Positions 52,460 to 61,825 of a stretch of 64,000 bases of DNA are shown one piece after another. Source of the stretch: Bordetella genomosp. 10. Its GTDB lineage: Bacteria; Pseudomonadota; Gammaproteobacteria; Burkholderiales; Burkholderiaceae_B. The stretch's first letter is position 1, and each line of letters begins with the position of its first letter. The notes beneath the pieces are model-generated. The model worked only from the letters and a program-made list of their open reading frames with translations, was not told the DNA's origin and did no database searches. The stretch covers positions 248,001 to 312,000 of the forward strand of contig NZ_NEVM01000001.1 in NCBI RefSeq assembly GCF_002261225.1, given 5' to 3'. The translations under genes and the position numbers were made by a program.

Positions 52460-53578
52460 CTAGATCTTGATGTTGAGTAGTTTTCCGGCGTTGCCGTTGA
52501 GGATCGCGGCGCGATGGGCGTTCGACATGGGCGTCGCCAGCACCTGATCGACCGGATGTTGTTCCCAGGGAATGGGATGGTCGGTGCCCACCACGACCTG
52601 GCCGATTCCCACTTGCGAGATCAGGAAGTTCAAGGCTTCGGGCGTGAACACCATGGCGTCCACGTGGATCCGGCGGATGTACTCCGACGGCTTGTGCTTG
52701 AGGACGATGCCGGGGTCGCAGTTCGACGGCGACACGTAGCAGGACCGGTCCGAGCGCGCGGCGTACGATCCCAGGTAGCCGCCGCCGTGCGCGGCGAGGA
52801 TCTTCAAGCGCGGAAACTTGTCCAGCGTGCCCTCGAAGATCAGGTGTTCCAGCGCGATCGTGGTGTCCAGCGGATTGCCGATCACGTTGGACAGCCAGCC
52901 GTTGCCCTGGAAGCGCTTGGCCAGTTCCGGGGTGCTTTGCGGATGGATGAAAAGCGTCGCGTCCAGTTCCTGCGCCTTGGCCCATACCGGATGGAAGCGC
53001 GGATCGGAGAAGGAGACGCCGCCCACGCTGCCGCCGATGGCCGCGCCGCGCAGGCCCAGGTCCTTCACGGCATGTTCCAATTGCTGGACCGCCAGGTCCG
53101 GAAACTGCAATGCCAGCGAGGCGAAGGCCGCGAAGCGTTCGGGATAGGCGTGGATCAGCGCGGCGAAGCGCTCGTTGTGGATCTTGCAGATGGCGTCCGC
53201 CGTGTCCCTGTCCTTGCCGTACCAGAACGGATTGATGGACAGGACCTCCAGGTCCACGCCCATCGCGTCCATCGCCGCCAGGCGGCCCGCGACGGCCGCC
53301 TTGTCGTCGGCGGGGATGAAGTGCTCCTGTACGCCCCGCACCGGCGGCAGCACCTTCTTCGCATCGTCGCCCATCAGGGCGATCGCGTCGTGAAAGTAGC
53401 AATGCGCGTGGGTGTCGATGACCTTCACCCGCTTGCCGTTGATCCTCAGGGCGGGCGGTGCCTTGGCCGGCTTCGCCGGTCCCGGCCCGGCCGCGCGCGC
53501 CGCGTTGCGCAGTCCGCAACCGCAGAACATGATGCCGGCGCTCGCGGTTCCGGCCAGAAATCCTCTGCGCGTCACCAT
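52460..53578 (-). CDS. exported amidohydrolase (ACMSD/amidohydrolase-2 family), Tat signal
   Basis: A 372-residue TIM-barrel hydrolase or decarboxylase. The N-terminus TRRGFLAGTASAGIMFCGCG carries a twin-arginine motif, followed by Ala-rich cleavage region, so it is probably exported folded; the CGC could alternatively be a lipobox. Metal motifs are VIDTHAHCYF (H-x-H), FIHPQSTPEL, LAAHGGGYLGSY and VVGTDHPIPWE (Asp). EHLIFEGTLDKFPRLKI is typical of the ACMSD-related group, which cleaves C-C or amide bonds in ring-opening products. It lies between Ldh and Bug genes on the same strand. Substrate unknown. Confidence 0.88.
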   Translation of the reverse strand: MVTRRGFLAGTASAGIMFCGCGLRNAARAAGPGPAKPAKAPPALRINGKRVKVIDTHAHCYFHDAIALMGDDAKKVLPPVRGVQEHFIPADDKAAVAGRLAAMDAMGVDLEVLSINPFWYGKDRDTADAICKIHNERFAALIHAYPERFAAFASLALQFPDLAVQQLEHAVKDLGLRGAAIGGSVGGVSFSDPRFHPVWAKAQELDATLFIHPQSTPELAKRFQGNGWLSNVIGNPLDTTIALEHLIFEGTLDKFPRLKILAAHGGGYLGSYAARSDRSCYVSPSNCDPGIVLKHKPSEYIRRIHVDAMVFTPEALNFLISQVGIGQVVVGTDHPIPWEQHPVDQVLATPMSNAHRAAILNGNAGKLLNIKI

Positions 53579-53719
53579 CGCTGTCTCCTTTTTTCGATCC
53601 GCCGCCGGTCTGTGCGCCGGCGTCGCGGGGATGCGTCTCGTGGGGGTACGGGCCCTCTGCTGCTACGTCGTCTTCGGTATGGATGCAAGGGCGCGGCGCC
53701 TTGGGCGGCCGCGCCGGGA

Positions 53720-54805
53720 CTACGGGAGCGGCGCGGCGCCGACGCTGCGCGCCAGCTCGTCCAGCGTCGCGATCAGTTCGGGGTGCAGCGGCACGCCGTG
53801 GGCGATGCGCTCGTCATACGTCATGGCGGACTGCTCTCCCGGCAGGCGTATCTCCTGCGCGCCGGGCAGCGGCGCCGAGGATTTCATCTGGGCCCAGATG
53901 TCGTCGATGCAGTCCTCGAACCGCGCCAGCGGCATGAAGGCGGAGACGTCGATGGCGGCCACGGCCTGGCCCGTATTGGTCACGCTCTTGAAATCCTTGT
54001 TGAAGTCCACCACGTCCCGGCCGAAGGCGGCGCCGTTCAGCGTGCCGGCCAGGACGCCGAACATCAGGGCCAGGCCATAGCCCTTGGGCCCGCCGATGGG
54101 CAGCAGGAAGCCTTCGTCCGAGCGCTTGGGGTCCCGCAGCGGCTTGCCGTCGCGGCCCACCATCCAGCCTTCCGGCATGGACTCGCCGCGCTGCGCCAGG
54201 GCCTTGACCTTGCCATAGGCGGCGGTGGTCGTGGCCATGTCCAGCACGATGGGCGGCCGGCTGGCCGCCGGCACGGCGATGGCGATGGGATTGGTCGACA
54301 GCAGCATGTCGATGCCGCCCCAGGGCGGCATGTGGTTGGCGCTGCCGACGGCCATGTAGATGCCGATCATTCCGTGCGCCAGCGGCATGCGGGCGTACAG
54401 GCCGGCCGGCCCGGCATGGTTGCTGTGGCGGGTGCCGACCCAGCCTATGCCCGAATGGCGCGCCTTCTCGATGGCGAGATCGGCGGCGCGCTTCATGACC
54501 AGGTGGCCCATCGCATTGTCGCCGTCGAGCAGGGCGGTGGCGGCGCGTTCCTCGACGATGCGCATGTCGGGATGCAGATTGATGCCGCCGGCGCGTATGC
54601 GCTTCACGTAGGCCGGCAGGCGGAACACGCCATGGGCATCGGCGCCGCGGGCATCGGCCTGCGCCATGATGCCGCCGACGGTCGCGGCGTCCTCGGCGGG
54701 CATGCCGACGGCGGCCAGGACACCGGAAATGAAACGCTGGAGGTCGGCGACGGGAATGGACGCCTGGCGGTCGACGTGCGAGCGGTTTGCGTTGGACGTG
54801 GTCAT
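53720..54805 (-). CDS. Ldh-family (malate/L-lactate/ureidoglycolate-type) dehydrogenase
   Basis: A 361-residue NAD(P)-dependent oxidoreductase of the Pfam Ldh_2 fold. Motifs are ADARGADAHGVFRLPAYVKR, GHLVMKRAADLAIEKARHSG, VGTRHSNHAGPAGLYARMPL and GPKGYGLALMFGVLAGTLNG. This family oxidises 2-hydroxy acids or ureidoglycolate or reduces delta-1-piperideine-2-carboxylate, independent of classical LDH. The ATG at 54805 has only a weak upstream purine run (AAAAAG). A 247-bp gap upstream with a dyad suggests that Ldh, amidohydrolase and Bug form a sub-operon. Confidence 0.9.
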   Translation of the reverse strand: MTTSNANRSHVDRQASIPVADLQRFISGVLAAVGMPAEDAATVGGIMAQADARGADAHGVFRLPAYVKRIRAGGINLHPDMRIVEERAATALLDGDNAMGHLVMKRAADLAIEKARHSGIGWVGTRHSNHAGPAGLYARMPLAHGMIGIYMAVGSANHMPPWGGIDMLLSTNPIAIAVPAASRPPIVLDMATTTAAYGKVKALAQRGESMPEGWMVGRDGKPLRDPKRSDEGFLLPIGGPKGYGLALMFGVLAGTLNGAAFGRDVVDFNKDFKSVTNTGQAVAAIDVSAFMPLARFEDCIDDIWAQMKSSAPLPGAQEIRLPGEQSAMTYDERIAHGVPLHPELIATLDELARSVGAAPLP

Positions 54806-54936
54806 CTTTTTGTGTGGTTCGCGGCGGCGGGGCGCGCGCCCTTGCGCCGCGCGTCATGGCGGCCCGCGGCGGCGCCCGCGATCCCCTTCCGGACACGGAT
54901 CGTCCGGTGCCCAGGCAGTATAGGAAGGCGGCGCGC

Positions 54937-54957
54937 GGAGAACTAATACCGTTTTCC
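54937..54957. promoter_or_regulatory. imperfect dyad upstream of the Ldh gene
   Basis: GGAGAAC and GTTTTCC (7-bp arms, one mismatch) flank TAATACC in the only AT-rich patch of the 247-bp gap before the Ldh gene. It is a plausible operator/promoter for the three-gene sub-operon; there is no direct evidence. Confidence 0.3.
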
Positions 54958-55052
54958 ACGCGGAGCCATAGCATTTTGATCTGGCTGGGCGGCGCCCGCG
55001 ACCAGGCGGGTTCGCGGCAACCGCCCCGCGCGCCGGCGCGGCTACGGCCGCG

Positions 55053-56255
55053 TCATTCCACCACGCCGATCTTCGCGCGATTGCACAGCCACCAGCCGTA
55101 GGAGGGCGGCCACATCTGCCATTTGGGATCGGCATCCAGCTCTTGCGATGCGTGCAAGGCCCAATGCGGGTCGACCAGCGCCTGGCGGCCGACGGCGACC
55201 AGGTCGGCGCGATCCTCCGCCAGTATGGCTTCCGCCTGGGCGCCGTCCAGGATGGCGCCCACGGCCATGGTCGGCATGCCGACCCGATGGCGGATGGCGT
55301 CGGCATACTTGACCTGGTGGCCCTTGCGGATGGACTGGCGCTTGTGCACGAAATTCATGCCCGAATTCTCGGCGCGGATGCCGCCCGAGGAACAATCGAT
55401 GAGATCCACGCCCAGCTTGCGCAGCGCGCCGGCATAGACATAGCTGTCTTCCAGGGTCCAGCCGTCGAGGCCGGGTTCGATGTCCGGGCGCCAATCGACG
55501 CAGGAAATGCGGAAGAACAAGGGCTTGGATGCCGGCCAGTTCTTGCGCACCGCCGCCGCGACTTCCAGGGGAAAGCGCATGCGGCCATGGATGTCGCCGC
55601 CGTACGCGTCGTCCCGGTCGTTGTTCACGGGAGAAAGGAAGGAGTGCAGCAGGTAACCGTGGGCGGAGTGGATGTCCAGGACCTCGAAACCGGCCTCGGC
55701 GGCGCGCGCGGCGGCGCGGCCGTAGGCTTCGACGATCTCGCCGATCTCCTCCACGCTCAGCTTGTGCGGCACGTTCCAGCCTTGCACCGTGCTGCTGCCG
55801 GTGGCGCTGACCGGTTGCCAGGGCGGTTCGCCGCGGCAGGCCTCCGTTTCGCCCAATGGGCCGAGGCCTTCCCAGGGCCGCTGGCGCGAGGACTTCGGGC
55901 CGGCATGATGAAGCTGCGCGGCCGGCAGCACGCCCATGGATTTCATGAAGGTGGCGATGCGGCGCAGGCCCGGTATCTGGTCGTCGGTCCAGAGCCCCAG
56001 GTCGCCGTAGGTGTTGCGTCCGCGCGGGTCCACCATCAGGGCCTCGGTCATGACGGTGCCGAAGCCGCCCACCGCGAAGCGCGCCAGGTGCTGGAAATGC
56101 CAGTCGGTCGCGATGCCGTCCTGTGCCGCCTTGTACATCTGCATGGGGGCCAGCACGGCCCGGTTGGGAAACGTGACGCCGCGCAAGGTGTAGGGGCTGA
56201 ACAGCCGGGTTTCCTTCCTATCGCGATTGGTGTCGACGGCGGGGATGATCATCAT
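55053..56255 (-). CDS. old-yellow-enzyme family NADH:flavin oxidoreductase, paralogue 1
   Basis: A 400-residue FMN-dependent ene-reductase/dehydrogenase-like protein. The start is ATG 56255 or the next codon, behind GGAG. Signatures are LRGVTFPNRAVLAPMQMYKA, QLHHAGPKSSRQRPWEGLGP, VLDIHSAHGYLLHSFLSPVN (with the H-x-x-H pair that binds the substrate carbonyl) and LIDCSSGGIRAENS, ending LDADPKWQMWPPSYGWWL. It is clearly related to the gene at 60557-61810, sharing near-identical blocks throughout. It lies between the FAD oxidase and Ldh genes. YqjM-type OYEs reduce activated C=C; some relatives demethylate betaines or oxidise cyclic amines, so function here is open. Confidence 0.9.
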   Translation of the reverse strand: MMIIPAVDTNRDRKETRLFSPYTLRGVTFPNRAVLAPMQMYKAAQDGIATDWHFQHLARFAVGGFGTVMTEALMVDPRGRNTYGDLGLWTDDQIPGLRRIATFMKSMGVLPAAQLHHAGPKSSRQRPWEGLGPLGETEACRGEPPWQPVSATGSSTVQGWNVPHKLSVEEIGEIVEAYGRAAARAAEAGFEVLDIHSAHGYLLHSFLSPVNNDRDDAYGGDIHGRMRFPLEVAAAVRKNWPASKPLFFRISCVDWRPDIEPGLDGWTLEDSYVYAGALRKLGVDLIDCSSGGIRAENSGMNFVHKRQSIRKGHQVKYADAIRHRVGMPTMAVGAILDGAQAEAILAEDRADLVAVGRQALVDPHWALHASQELDADPKWQMWPPSYGWWLCNRAKIGVVE

Positions 56256-56287
56256 CGGGCTCCGTAATCCATGGGGGGGGCGCGGTC

Positions 56288-57607
56288 TCAAGCCGGGCCG
56301 CGTCCTTTCATCAGGCGCCGGTCCTTGAATTCCAGCGCGGCGTAGACGGCCGGCATGAACCAGGGCGTGCCGTTGAAGAACGGGATCGACCTGGGCGGCC
56401 GGAAATCGAAGGCGGTCCGGCCGGCTTCCCGGTCGCCGAGCAACTGCGCGGCGGCCTTGCTGCCCAGCCAGCGCGCCCATACCACGCCCGACCCGCAGAA
56501 GCCGGTGGCATAGAGCACGCCGTCGCGGGTGAAGATGCGCGGGATCATGTCGCGGTGCATGGCGACGTAGCCGAACCAGCTATGCGACAGGCGCACCTCG
56601 CGCAGGCCGGGAAAGATGCGCGCCAGCTCCGTGCGCAAATGCGCGGTCGGCCAGGACGGGTCGCCGGAGATCGTGCCGTCGCGGCCGCCGAAAAGGATGC
56701 GGCTGCCGTCGGGCGAAGGGCGGTAGTAATAGCTGAGTTCGCGGCCGTCGCTCATCATCATGCGGCTGGGCATGAGCGTGTCCATGACTTCGGGCGCCAG
56801 CGGCTCCGTGGCGACGATGCGGCTGCGCACCGGCACCACGCGCCGCCGCAGCCAGGGATCGAAGCCGTTCGTGTAGCCATTGGTGCAAACGAGGACCTGG
56901 CCGGCGCGGATCGTGCCGGCGTCGCTGCGCACGTCGAAGGCGCCGTCGCGCCGCGCGATGCCCAATACCGCGCTGCGGTCCCGCACCAGGGCGCCGGCGG
57001 CCAGGGCCGCCTTCAGCAGGCCGGCGTGGAACTTGCCGGGATGCAGGCCGCCGATGTCCATGCGCACGTTGCCGCCGCGATAGAAATCCGTGCCTATGTA
57101 TTTGTGCTGCTCCGCCGGCGGGACGGCGTAGGACTCGATGTCCAGGGTGCGCGCGAGGCGGTCGGCCTCGCGCGCGCCGGCCTCGTACTCGGCCGCCGTC
57201 ATGGCGCCGGAAAAGCGGCCGACCAGCGCGTAGTCGCAGTCGATGCCCTCGGTTTCGATGAAGCGGCGCAGGTCCTCGCGCGCCGCCTTGCCCTCGGCGA
57301 CGATGCCCTGCGCGCGCTCGCGGCCGAATTTGCGTTCCAGTTCGGCGAGGGGCGGACGGATATTGCCGCTGGTGATGCCGCCGTTGCGCGTGGATGCGCC
57401 TTCCCCCGGATGCTGGCGGTCCAGCACCAGCACGGAGCGGCCGGCGCGCGCCAGGACCAGGGCCGCGGCCAGGCCGGCGTACCCCGCGCCCACCACCAGC
57501 ACGTCCACGGAAGCGGGCGGCGCGGCCTGCGGCAATGCGCTCAGCGGGGCGGCCTCCCACCAATAAGGCGTGCTCTTGGTCGCGAGTTCGGGCGGGTCGT
57601 CGTTCAC
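56288..57607 (-). CDS. FAD-dependent amine/amino-acid oxidoreductase (DAO family, PuuB-like)
   Basis: A 439-residue flavoprotein. The start codon is GTG (57605-57607) with GGAG upstream. The FAD loop VVGAGYAGLAAALVLARAG lies at about residue 38, followed by LDRQHPGEGASTRNGGITSG, the motif of the gamma-glutamylputrescine oxidase/DAO group. The C-terminal RILFGGRDGTISGD, SWFGYVAMHRDMIPRI and GFCGSGVVWARWLGSKAAAQ complete the substrate and FAD site. It directly follows the ABC permease genes, so oxidation of an imported amine is plausible. Confidence 0.9.
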   Translation of the reverse strand: MNDDPPELATKSTPYWWEAAPLSALPQAAPPASVDVLVVGAGYAGLAAALVLARAGRSVLVLDRQHPGEGASTRNGGITSGNIRPPLAELERKFGRERAQGIVAEGKAAREDLRRFIETEGIDCDYALVGRFSGAMTAAEYEAGAREADRLARTLDIESYAVPPAEQHKYIGTDFYRGGNVRMDIGGLHPGKFHAGLLKAALAAGALVRDRSAVLGIARRDGAFDVRSDAGTIRAGQVLVCTNGYTNGFDPWLRRRVVPVRSRIVATEPLAPEVMDTLMPSRMMMSDGRELSYYYRPSPDGSRILFGGRDGTISGDPSWPTAHLRTELARIFPGLREVRLSHSWFGYVAMHRDMIPRIFTRDGVLYATGFCGSGVVWARWLGSKAAAQLLGDREAGRTAFDFRPPRSIPFFNGTPWFMPAVYAALEFKDRRLMKGRGPA

Positions 57608-57661
57608 GGCGTCTCCAGGACGATGGCAGGGGGTGTTCAGCGGCGGCGTGCGGCTTGCGGC

Positions 57662-58489
57662 TCAGGCCGCGGTCAGTTTCTCGATGCCGTACAGCTTGTT
57701 GATGACGAGCAGCGCGGCCACGGCGATCAGCATCTGGATGGTCGAAATGGCGGCGATGGAGGGATCGAACTGGTTCTGCATATAGCTCAGCATGACCACC
57801 GGCAGGGTGTTGGTGGAGGCGCTGCCGAAGAAGAAGGACAGCGGCAGGTTGTCCATCGAGATCAACACGGCGAACATGCCGCCCGCGAAGATCCCGGGCC
57901 TGATGGCCGGCAGCGTGACGAAGCGGAAGGTATTCCAGCGCGACGCGCCGAGCACGGCGGCGGCTTCCTCGATGTCGTGCGGCACGCTCCGGTAGACCGC
58001 CAGCACCGTGCGGGCGATGTAGGGAATGGCGACCACCGTGTGGGTGATCATCAGCGACAGGAAGGAGACGCCCAGCGACATCGCCGACAGCATGTACAGC
58101 AGCGAGAACCCCAGGACGATGGCCGCGACGGAGATCGGCGCCAGCAGGAAGGACGAGACCGCGCCGGCCAGGGGCGAATGGGAGCGCGCCGCCCACAGCG
58201 CGGCGGGCACGCCGAGGATGGCGCCCAGCAGCGCCGAGCCCAGGGCGATCTGCAGGCTGACTTTCAGCGACTGCATGAAGGGACCGTATTCGAATGCCAC
58301 CCGATACCAGCGAAGGCTGAGCGCGTGTATGGGAAAGGCGATGTAGCTGGCGTTGGAGAAGGACACCACGACCACCACGATCATCGGCAACAGCAGGAAG
58401 ATCATGAAGCAGAGGGTGTAGATGCCCAGCGCCAGGGCGGCGCGGTTGCGGCGTGGGCGCCGGCGCGGGGGGAGGACCGCATCGTTCAT
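57662..58489 (-). CDS. ABC transporter permease (PotC type)
   Basis: A 275-residue inner-membrane subunit with six predicted helices, the first being LALGIYTLCFMIFLLLPMIV. The EAA cytoplasmic loop is EEAAAVLGASRWNTFRFVTL, followed by PAIRPGI. The start is ATG 58487-58489; 30 upstream codons overlap the preceding permease gene and are spurious. It is the second permease of the spermidine/putrescine-type importer here. The FAD oxidase gene starts 54 bp downstream. Confidence 0.92.
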   Translation of the reverse strand: MNDAVLPPRRRPRRNRAALALGIYTLCFMIFLLLPMIVVVVVSFSNASYIAFPIHALSLRWYRVAFEYGPFMQSLKVSLQIALGSALLGAILGVPAALWAARSHSPLAGAVSSFLLAPISVAAIVLGFSLLYMLSAMSLGVSFLSLMITHTVVAIPYIARTVLAVYRSVPHDIEEAAAVLGASRWNTFRFVTLPAIRPGIFAGGMFAVLISMDNLPLSFFFGSASTNTLPVVMLSYMQNQFDPSIAAISTIQMLIAVAALLVINKLYGIEKLTAA

Positions 58490-58502
58490 GTCGTCTTGCC
58501 TC

Positions 58503-59432
58503 CTAGGCGGATACCGTCCTGCGCCGGACGTAGCGCAACTGGAGAACCAGGGCAATGACCGAGCAGAACAGCAGGACATTGCCCATGGCCGACGCGAAGG
58601 ACATGTCCTGCGTCAGCGTGAACTGCTGGTAGATCAGCAGGGACAGCGTGTTGACCTTGCCGCCGCCGAGCAGCAGCATGGTCAGGAAGCTGCCGTTGGT
58701 CAGCACGAAGACCAGGATGCAGCCGGTGGCGATGCCGTCCATGCTCAAGGGCAGCGTGATGCGGAAGAATGCCTGCAGCGGCGTGGCGCCGAGGATCTGC
58801 GCGGATTCCTCCAGGCGCCGGTCGACGCCCTTGAGCACCGCGGCGATGGAAAGGACCATGAAGGGCACGAGCACGTGGACCAGGCCGACGTACACCATGA
58901 GCTCGCTGTCGATGATGCGCAGCGGCTTGTCTATCAGCCCCAGTTGCATGAACCAGTTGTTGAACAGGCCCTTGCGCGCGAACAGCACGGTCCAGCCGAA
59001 GGTGCGCATGATGATGGACGTCAGCAGGGGCCCGATCAGGCAGAACACGATGAGCGGATTCCAGCGCCCGGCATGGCGCACTATGAAATAGGCGACCGGA
59101 TAGCCGACGATCAGGCAGGCGACGGTGCTGATGATCGAGACCACGAAGGTCTCGACCACGATGCCGGAGTAGTAGGCGTCGGTGAACAGCTTCGCATAGT
59201 AGGCCAGGGTGAAGGCGCCGTCCGGCGACGTGAATCCGCGCGCCACGTTGCCCGCCAGGGGCAGCACGAAGAAGCCGAGCAGGAACAGCACCGCCGGCAG
59301 GGCCCAGGCCGGTCCGAGCTGGCCGACCAGCGACGCGCGGCGCGCGCGGACGGCGCCCGCCGCGGCCTGTGGGCCGTGGGAGGAGGGCAGGGAAGTCGCC
59401 ATGGTTTTGCCGGATTGCGCGCTGACGGTCAT
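58503..59432 (-). CDS. ABC transporter permease (PotB type)
   Basis: A 309-residue inner-membrane subunit with six helices (first: WALPAVLFLLGFFVLPLAGN) and the EAA loop EESAQILGATPLQAFFRITL, then PLSMDGI. About 38 hydrophilic N-terminal residues are longer than usual; ATG 59402 is an alternative start. Its start overlaps the ATPase stop as ATGA and its stop lies 13 bp before the next permease start, so the importer subunits are tightly coupled. Confidence 0.92.
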   Translation of the reverse strand: MTVSAQSGKTMATSLPSSHGPQAAAGAVRARRASLVGQLGPAWALPAVLFLLGFFVLPLAGNVARGFTSPDGAFTLAYYAKLFTDAYYSGIVVETFVVSIISTVACLIVGYPVAYFIVRHAGRWNPLIVFCLIGPLLTSIIMRTFGWTVLFARKGLFNNWFMQLGLIDKPLRIIDSELMVYVGLVHVLVPFMVLSIAAVLKGVDRRLEESAQILGATPLQAFFRITLPLSMDGIATGCILVFVLTNGSFLTMLLLGGGKVNTLSLLIYQQFTLTQDMSFASAMGNVLLFCSVIALVLQLRYVRRRTVSA

Positions 59433-60514
59433 AGGCGGTTCTCCGCGGCGGGGAGAACGATGGAGTATTGCGGCTTGAAATGGATGCCGACGATCCCGTC
59501 CAGGGGATGGTCTATCGGTTCGTCCTCATACACGTAGACCGGCTTGTCCGCGCCATCCACGTTCAGTTCATAGACGTAGTAGCTGCCGCGGAAGACGGAG
59601 GCGCGCACCCGCGCGGGGATGCCGCCGCCCATGGTGTCCAGGCTCATCCGTTCCGGACGCAGCGCGATGCGGATTCGCTCCCCTTCGCGCAGGCTGGCGG
59701 GAGGCGCGACGCCGACCACGGCCTGCGATCCGTCCAGGCGCACCGGCACCAGCCCGTTCGCGGGCTGGCCCACGACCACGCCCGGCAGGATGTTGGCCGT
59801 GCCCAGGAACTCGGACACGAAACCGCTTTGCGGACGCTCGTAGACCTCGATGGGCGTTCCCACCTGGACGACGCGGCCGGTCGACATGACGGCGATGCGA
59901 TCGCTCATCGTCAACGCTTCTTCCTGGTCGTGGGTCACGATGATGGCGGTGATGCCCAGGTTCTTCTGGATCTCGCGCAGCTCGAACTGCATGCTTTCGC
60001 GCAGGTTCTTGTCCAGCGCGCCCAGCGGCTCGTCGAGCAGCAGGATGGCGGGGTCCGTCACCAGCGAGCGCGCCAGGGCCACGCGCTGTTGCTGTCCGCC
60101 GGACAACTGGTGGGTGCCGCGCTCGGCAAGATGCTCGAGCCGCACCATGCGCAGCATCTCCATCACCCGCTTCTCGATGTCCGCGGCGGGCCGCTTGTGC
60201 ATCTTCAGGCCGAATGCCACGTTCTCCGCCACGGTCATGTGGGGGAACAGGCTGTAGTTCTGGAACACCATTCCCAGGCCCCGCTTGTGGGGCGGCAGTT
60301 CGGTGACGTCGCGCTCGCCGATATAGACGCTGCCGGTGTCGGGCATGCCGAAGCCGGCGATGATGCGCAGCGTGGTGGTCTTGCCGCAGCCCGACGGACC
60401 CAGCAGGGCCAGCATCTCGCCCGGCCGGACTTCCAGCGACAAGGGGTGCAGTGCCTGCAGGCCGCCGTAGCTCTTGCTGATCTGGTCGAGCCGCAAAGGA
60501 AGGGATTGCCGCAT
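59429..60514 (-). CDS. ABC transporter ATPase (PotA type)
   Basis: A 361-residue ATPase of the polyamine/opine/iron-type importer class. Walker A is GPSGCGKTT, signature LSGGQQQRVALARSL, Walker B ILLLDEPLGALD and H-loop VTHDQEEAL. A C-terminal TOBE_2 regulatory domain spans about 275-361. GGAGG precedes the ATG. It forms a three-gene importer with the two downstream permeases. The solute-binding protein is not adjacent and may lie outside the window, right of 64000. Confidence 0.95.
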   Translation of the reverse strand: MRQSLPLRLDQISKSYGGLQALHPLSLEVRPGEMLALLGPSGCGKTTTLRIIAGFGMPDTGSVYIGERDVTELPPHKRGLGMVFQNYSLFPHMTVAENVAFGLKMHKRPAADIEKRVMEMLRMVRLEHLAERGTHQLSGGQQQRVALARSLVTDPAILLLDEPLGALDKNLRESMQFELREIQKNLGITAIIVTHDQEEALTMSDRIAVMSTGRVVQVGTPIEVYERPQSGFVSEFLGTANILPGVVVGQPANGLVPVRLDGSQAVVGVAPPASLREGERIRIALRPERMSLDTMGGGIPARVRASVFRGSYYVYELNVDGADKPVYVYEDEPIDHPLDGIVGIHFKPQYSIVLPAAENRL

Positions 60515-60556
60515 GTCAGGCCTCCGGGAGTTGGGATGGACGGGCGCCGGGACGGC

Positions 60557-61810
60557 TTATTTCCGCGCCCGCGCGGCGCCGTCGGGGGCTTCGATGCCGA
60601 TGCGCTCGCGCATCTCCAGCCACCAGCCATAGGAAGGCGGCCACAGGGCCCAGCCCGGGTCCGCGCCCAGCGCCTGGGCGGCATGCAAGGCCCAATGCGG
60701 GTCGACCAGCGCTTCGCGGCCGATGGCGACGAGGTCGGCCTGGCCCTTGCGCAGGATCCCCTCGGCCTGCGGACCGTCGAGTATGGTCCCCACCGCCATC
60801 GTGGGCACCCCGGTCGCCGATCGTATGGCTTCGGCGTGGGGCACCTGGTAGCCGCGCGGCAGCTTGTGGCGCCGCTTGGCGTAGTCCATCATCGAGTTCT
60901 CCGCGCGGATGCCGCCGGAGGAACAATCGATCAGGTCCACGCCGCGGGCATGCAGTTCGCGCGTCAGGACGATGCTGTCCTCTATCGTCCAGCCGTCGGT
61001 CCGCGTATCGAGGTCCTTGCGCCAGTCGACGCAGGACAGGCGGAAGAAGATGGGCTTGCCGGCGGGCCAGTTGCGGCGCAGTTCCTCGGCGATTTCGAGG
61101 ACGATGCGCATGCGTCCCGCCCGGTCGCCGCCGTAGCCGTCGTCGCGCAGATTGGCCACCGGCGACAGGAAGGAATGCAGCAGGTAGCCGTGGGCGGCAT
61201 GGATGTCGATGAGGTCGAAGCCGGCCGCCTCCGCGCGCCGGGCGCCCGCGCCGTAGGCCCGCACCAGGGTGGCGATCTCGTCGACGCCGAGCGCCCGCGG
61301 CCGATGCCAGTGGCTCAAGGTCCGGCCCTCGCACGAGCTGACCGGCTGCCATGGCGCCTCGCCGCGCGCCGCTTCGGCCTCGCCCAGCGGGCCCAGGCCC
61401 TCCCAGGGACGCTGTCGCGCGGACTTCGGGCCGGCATGATGCAGTTGCGCCGCCGCCAGGACCCCTTCGCCATGCAGGAAGTCCACCAGCCGCTTCTGGC
61501 CCGGGATGTGCGCGTCCGACCAGATGCCGAGGTCGCCGTAGGTGTTGCGGCCTATCGGGTCGACGATGAGCCCTTCGGTCATCACCGTGCCGGCGCCGCC
61601 CACGGCATACTTCGCCAGGTGCTGGAAGTGCCAGTCGGTGGCCATGCCCTCGGCCGTCGCCTTGTACATCTGCATGGGCGCGATGACGATGCGGTTGGGA
61701 AAGGTGACGTCGCGCAGCGTGAAGGGACTGAACAGCAGGGTCTGGTTGCGGCCTTGCTCCTGCCCCTTGTCCTGCGCATTGTCCTGCGCATTGGCGGATG
61801 GCTTGTTCAT
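60557..61810 (-). CDS. old-yellow-enzyme family NADH:flavin oxidoreductase, paralogue 2
   Basis: A 417-residue FMN protein. Shared blocks with paralogue 1 include APMQMYKA, ATDWHFQHLA, NTYGDLG, RQRPWEGLGPLGE, DIHAAHGYLLHSFLSPV and PPSYGWWLEM; by eye roughly three quarters of positions match. An Asn/Gln/Asp-rich N-terminal tail of about 25 residues is unique. GGGAGACG precedes the ATG. It lies between hyuB and the importer ATPase. Retaining two close OYE copies in one array suggests either different steps or a recent duplication. Confidence 0.9.
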   Translation of the reverse strand: MNKPSANAQDNAQDKGQEQGRNQTLLFSPFTLRDVTFPNRIVIAPMQMYKATAEGMATDWHFQHLAKYAVGGAGTVMTEGLIVDPIGRNTYGDLGIWSDAHIPGQKRLVDFLHGEGVLAAAQLHHAGPKSARQRPWEGLGPLGEAEAARGEAPWQPVSSCEGRTLSHWHRPRALGVDEIATLVRAYGAGARRAEAAGFDLIDIHAAHGYLLHSFLSPVANLRDDGYGGDRAGRMRIVLEIAEELRRNWPAGKPIFFRLSCVDWRKDLDTRTDGWTIEDSIVLTRELHARGVDLIDCSSGGIRAENSMMDYAKRRHKLPRGYQVPHAEAIRSATGVPTMAVGTILDGPQAEGILRKGQADLVAIGREALVDPHWALHAAQALGADPGWALWPPSYGWWLEMRERIGIEAPDGAARARK

Positions 61811-61825
61811 CGTGTCGTCTCCCGG

